Assembly (NCBI GenBank): GCA_963576735.1
Contig: OY755198.1
Coordinates: 7,254,001 to 7,318,000 of the forward strand
Source: Bedellia somnulentella
Lineage: Eukaryota > Arthropoda > Insecta > Lepidoptera > Bedelliidae
DNA: 64,000 nt
Reading direction: 5' to 3'
In this document: in pieces, positions 60,043 through 64,000 of the stretch
How positions within the stretch are numbered: position 1 is the stretch's first letter
Layout of the letters: every line of letters starts with the position of its first letter
Program-made: the position numbers and the translations under genes
The notes under the pieces: generated by a model
Told to the model about the DNA's origin: nothing
Database searches by the model: none
Seen by the model: only the letters and a program-made list of their open reading frames with translations

Positions 60043-62816
60043 ATGGAGTCTAATAAATACTTTCGCTCATCTTTGCCTCAGGCAAAACCACGCAGTGATC
60101 TTCGTAGATACCAACTTGTATCGCGCCCACCAATCAAAGAAGTCATAGGACGCAAGTCTGTAGCCACGCAAATAGGCAAAACACCAGTAGCAGTCTTCAG
60201 ACAAGCAAAATACTCCATTTACTCTGATCGTGGTGATGCTGTCAAAATCCGCAAAGATGTACACGAAAATACTGCGCACAAGGAACGGCAGAATCATGCT
60301 AAAACGAATACGGATGCTGATTTGAAAAATCGATTGTCCAGTTTGCAGTATAAAAGGATGATAAACGAAAAGTATACCAGACTTTTGAGGAAGAAAGAGT
60401 TATCCAAAGCTGACGATGCTGTTGATATTAAGCCAGGTTAGTATTAAATTACATACATACATATACCCACGGCCATAAATCCCAAAAAGGAATAGCCGGA
60501 GCTTCAGAGCTAGAAACTCCTCAGCTACATTTGGAAGTCGATAGGGGACAAAATGGAAGAAATAGTTTTGTTGGTGATGGGTCTCGAATCGCATCTCCCA
60601 GAAATCACTTAAAAAAGCTGCATACCCTTATTCGCCGCTTACGACACCCGTGGGTAGAAAGGGGTAGCGACATTCTAAGCTGGCACTACACGGTAAAACG
60701 AATTAATGAAAATAATAAAATTATTTTTTAAAAAGTAAAAAGTAAAAGTAAAAGACATTTATTTGGCAAAATGGTAAAAAAAAACAACACACAGTAAAAA
60801 CACATCGAAAACATAAAATACATAAGTTAAAAAACAAGTAACCTATTGCCAAAATGGTTATCGGCTCAGCATGTGTGTCTGAAACGGTACACAGACCATT
60901 CCAAGACACGCTGGTTTTCAGCCGACACCTACTAATTTAAAAATGAAAAACAATAATAAAAGAAGCACTCGTTATAGCATAAACACCCAGCAATGAAATA
61001 AATTAAGAAATACTAATAAAAAATATACAGTAAATAATGATATACTAGAAATATAAAAATAATAATATATAAAAAATACAATGAACATTAAGTCAATAAA
61101 ACATATTAATATAATGGGGACAAAAAATATAGGGAAAATATATGTGCTTATTTGGCAGCTAAAGATAATTTATATATTGTAAAGTTTTTTAACGTGGTAT
61201 TTAAATGTCGCTGTACTGCTAAGATCTTTTAGGGGTGGGGGCAAGTCGTTCCAGCATTTCGAAGCCGCGTATCTAAAGCTTCCCCGGAAGGCTGTGGTAC
61301 GATGTTTCGGCGTTACCAGTAGGTAACGACGAAACGTTTTTGACGGGATGCTTTGCCTCAGCTTTGCAAATGCTGTCTGCGTATTTTTTTTAAAGGTTGT
61401 TTGAATGGTGATGATTCTATTCCTCCACTATTCAAATATATTTTTAGGGCTAGTTTTCATTGTATTGGCTTCTAAGTTTGTAGAAACCTGACATAAAATA
61501 CGTTACTTATTTCATAAAATGATACATAACATCAGGTCAACAATACTTTATTTTAGTCTACATACTTTCAAATATACGGGAAAGTTTTTTTTTTCTGTAA
61601 TATTGATTCGATTGACTATGTCCCTTAAATATTGATTGAAATTGGAATACCTTTGAAAGTGTAAATTTAATACTTGTAGGGTCTCATCCACAGGATGGTT
61701 TGTTAATGAAATGATAAAAATACTGTTGGTTACAACATCAGTAACTCGGTCAGTTCCATTGATGAATATCAAAAATACTTTCACACAATAATAAAAATTG
61801 AGTTTAAATTTGCAATTTACATTCGTTTTCACTTTAGTATTCGAGTAGGTAAGAAATCGGTAAAAGAGATTTTTAGAGCTAATGAGGATGGGAACACATT
61901 TGGACCAAATAGCGAGTGTGCTCAAAAAGGTAGGCGAACGAAGAACGTATGAAGAATAAAAGAACATGTATGAGAAGATTGATGGATGTGAACGAAGCTA
62001 GAGAGGTTTGTCAGGATCGTACAAAGAGACGATCGATAGTCAGCAGAGCCTACCCCTATGGGAACTTATGGCGTGTGTATATGTTACATTATGTTATATG
62101 TAGGTACGAAACCTAACTCATTACCATTATAACCTTTTGCTTATCGTTATATATCGTTAACTAGTGTATTATTTATCCTAACAGCTTTACCGAAGAGTTC
62201 TGAAAAGTCTCTCGCTGAATCGGCAGAATCTAATTTGCAAACAATCAATTTTGCTTCATTATCGGATGCAAGTTCGATGCAGCTGTCCAGAAGGCGAGTA
62301 GAAAAGACGATCACATCTAATATGAGGGAGAAATATAAATCTTCGAGTCTCGATAAAACTAAACGACGACAAGTAAGAGGAAAAGTACCAATACAAGTAT
62401 CATTACCCAAATCGGATCACGCTAGTGTTAAAACTGAACAAAATCACAAGATCGGACGAGTTTCCCCGCAGTATGAAAATAATAAAACAAGCAGTTCAAG
62501 CAAAAATTCAGGTCCAACAAAATCTAATTGGGCACAACGTGAGAAAAAAAGCATTCGGGTTGGCGGCAAAAATAGGACAGCAAAATCGCCAGTGACAAAT
62601 GTCGTGCAATGGGCGCCAAACACAACTAACACTGAATCACTGCGATATTACGAAGCCTGGATCGATACAACACTGGCAGCTACAGCCAATGAAATTGAAA
62701 TAGCCAAGGCGCCACCGTTAGAGAGTATGTTTTCTTCGGAAAGAGAAAATTCAGTACCTGTCGTATTAAGTGAAAGATTCATTGGTCGCATTAAAATCAG
62801 AACACGGAAATCGTGA
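60043..62816 (+). CDS. Unrecognised basic protein (2 exons, 341 aa)
   Basis: Exons 60043-60436 and 62185-62816, GT-AG intron, 1026 nt open frame ending TGA. No domain is recognised. Rich in Lys, Arg, Ser and Thr with basic runs (RLLRKKELSK, KTKRRQVRGK, REKKSIRVGGKNR) and a Trp-containing conserved-looking segment NVVQWAPNTTNTESLRYYEA then WIDTTLAATANEIEIAKAPP. The end is RFIGRIKIRTRKS. Composition suggests a nucleic acid, microtubule or centrosome association, which is only a guess. The intron contains a family A copy, a LINE 3' end and a family C end. Confidence 0.85.
60451..60698 (-). repeat. Family A copy 36 (A2)
   Basis: Full-length inverted copy starting 14 nt after exon 1's donor. Confidence 0.8.
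60722..61400 (-). mobile_element. LINE 3' end (CR1/Daphne-like)
   Basis: Minus frame encodes IPSKTFRRYLLVTPKHRTTA, FRYAASKCWNDLPPPLKDL and TFKYHVKKLYN, matching the F..SAP..WN.LP..(I/L)K...F+..L+..L ending of CR1-type ORF2. The 3' UTR runs to an A/T tail at 60722. Confidence 0.7.
61401..61875. other. Intron sequence without recognised feature
   Basis: AT-rich; an antisense open frame at 61548-61967 runs into a family C repeat and is not supported. Confidence 0.35.
61876..62095 (+). repeat. Family C: RTE-like LINE 3' end, diverged
   Basis: CACATTTGGACCAAATAGCG, AGATTGATGGATGTGAACGA and GGCGTGTGTATATGTTA. Confidence 0.7.
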
Positions 62817-63417
62817 AAATGTTCAAATTTGGTGGCGTACAGTGAAATTGATTAGCTTGTTCTGTTGTCATATTTGGTTGAAGTATATTGTTTAATATAT
62901 CTGTCCTGTGTTTGTTTATGAATAACGAGAAGTTTTATTACTATATTTGCGTCGTGAATTGTAAAATATTCGCTGTCAAACCGCATACCAGTTTATAGTT
63001 TTGACAGCGTTATTTTTACGTGGTGTTCAGAAGTATTAGTACCTCTGCCGATCCCTTCGGAGATATACGTCGTGAAGGCTTGAGACTTAACTATAATAGT
63101 ATTTTTAAACAAAGATAGTAAACTGACAGGTCGATATGTCAAATCCTAAAATAATGTTGCCAACTTATCAACCGTAGTGAGAAAATGATGTAATCGAATA
63201 ATCGAACGAATAAACTGAGCTATATTATTACTATTTGTCGATGGCAATGTAATGTCAAATGGAAATAAATTATTTTTATATATTCTCGTAAATACAACCA
63301 AGCAAGTAAAGTCGTGCCTTTTTATTTCTTAGATAGAAATAATTTCATTATTTCTCTTTCGAGTATTTAGTTATAATCCTTTTACGTTTTTTGTTGTTAG
63401 TGTTATTTTTATAACAC
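62817..63417. other. Intergenic with small repeats
   Basis: 62955-63012 is a small fold-back (TTCGCTGTCAAACCG / AGTTTTGACAGCG) akin to the fold-back MITE core. 63020-63090 is a family B 3' piece (GTGGTGTTCAGAAGTATTAG). An AATAAA at about 63264 could serve the preceding gene. Confidence 0.45.
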
Positions 63418-63813
63418 ATGTGCGCGATGGATCCTAATGAACAACCAAGCACATCAAAAGATGTGTTTTTATCTCCACAAAAGAAGAGACCACGTACATC
63501 TTTCAGTGTAACTGAAAAATTGATGATACGAAATACATACAAATATGTATTTAATGATGAATTGAAGTTGCTCGTCCCAACTGAATCGCCTAACGTCGAA
63601 AATTGTGTAAAAAAGACTGCTGAAATCTTGGGAATCAGCAAGGTCTCCGTATACAGAATAAAACAAAACAAAGAAAATGTAGATTTGAAATCTCCTGAGA
63701 AACCTGGACCGAAACGATCATTTAAAGAGAAGTTGGACGACTTCACGTTTTCGGTCATTCGAAGAAAAGTGCATATGTTTTTTTACAATAATGAACCACC
63801 TACAGTTGATAAG
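63418..63813 (+). CDS. Tc1/IS630-type transposase-like gene, first exon (continues beyond window)
   Basis: ATG at 63418 (a second at 63427). Exon ends ...PPTVDK before GTATGT at 63814, in phase 0. SPQKKRPRTSFSVTEKLMI is the lead of a multicopy insect family whose next part is a DDE_3 endonuclease. KKTAEILGISKVSVYRIKQN is a helix-turn-helix, followed by KPGPKRSFKEKLDDFTFSVI then RRKVHMFFYNNEPPT. The catalytic domain would lie outside the window. It could be an active or recently dead element, or a domesticated host gene; the clean frame and splice donor do not decide between them. Confidence 0.75.
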
Positions 63814-64000
63814 GTATGTACCTATGTTAAGGTAGGTGTATTGTAAGGTGATATGAGTGATAGATATATTAACGTCGATGATAAATTTCTTTTAGTTTTA
63901 CCTCATCATCACTTACCATGTATAGTAGGTACTTATTACTTGTCATTTTGAAAATATCCCTAAGTTTTAGTAAATATTATTCCTACAAGTATCACCCATG
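63814..64000. other. Start of intron of the transposase-like gene
   Basis: Begins GTATGTACC; no further exon seen before the window ends. Confidence 0.5.

Noticed and set aside
61548..61967. 139-codon minus-strand open frame
   Set aside because: Runs into a family C repeat, no conserved motif, in an intron.
1..64000. LTR retrotransposon, endogenous virus, CRISPR array or bacterial operon
   Set aside because: No direct terminal repeats with protease or integrase motifs, no viral genes, no regular spacer array and no bacterial-type gene packing were seen.

Overview
The window is insect genomic DNA, most likely from a moth or butterfly (Lepidoptera). It is AT-rich, its genes are split by canonical GT-AG introns, and it is packed with mobile elements of kinds common in Lepidoptera: tRNA-derived SINEs, non-LTR retrotransposon 3' ends, Helitron-like pieces, mariner/Tc1, hAT and many MITEs. 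I saw no prokaryotic features, no CRISPR array and no LTR retrotransposon.

Layout. 1-3.0 kb: tRNA-derived SINEs and a decayed 2.2 kb hAT-like element. 3.1-23.2 kb (+): an 11-exon Yellow/MRJP-family gene, closest to yellow-g from memory, whose introns hold a Helitron-like element, a mariner, MITEs and SINEs plus two extra copies of its own exons. 24.8-35.4 kb (-): a five-exon gene for a 234-residue coiled-coil protein whose length and C-terminal end resemble the kinetochore subunit CENP-H; its introns hold a young DD41D transposon with 316 bp inverted repeats and a strange element ended by short palindromes. 36.0-42.2 kb: insertions inside insertions, each with its own target-site duplication. 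44.2-45.5 kb (+): an intronless F-box gene. 46-53 kb: gene-poor, repeat-rich. 54.0-56.4 kb (-): a two-exon gene of unknown function. 57.8-59.4 kb: a dead LINE. 60.0-62.8 kb (+): another two-exon gene of unknown function. 63.4 kb to the end (+): first exon of a Tc1/IS630-type transposase-like gene leaving the window.

The genes show no common pathway. A Yellow protein would be secreted, possibly to cuticle or eggshell; the CENP-H candidate and F-box protein would be intracellular. The most abundant repeat (family A, about 36 copies or pieces) shares its 3' end, ...GTGAGTATATG(TATG)n, with an RTE-like LINE also present here (family C), suggesting a SINE-LINE partnership. All exon boundaries were worked out by hand from splice sites and reading frame; family assignments rest on recognised motifs, not on database searches.
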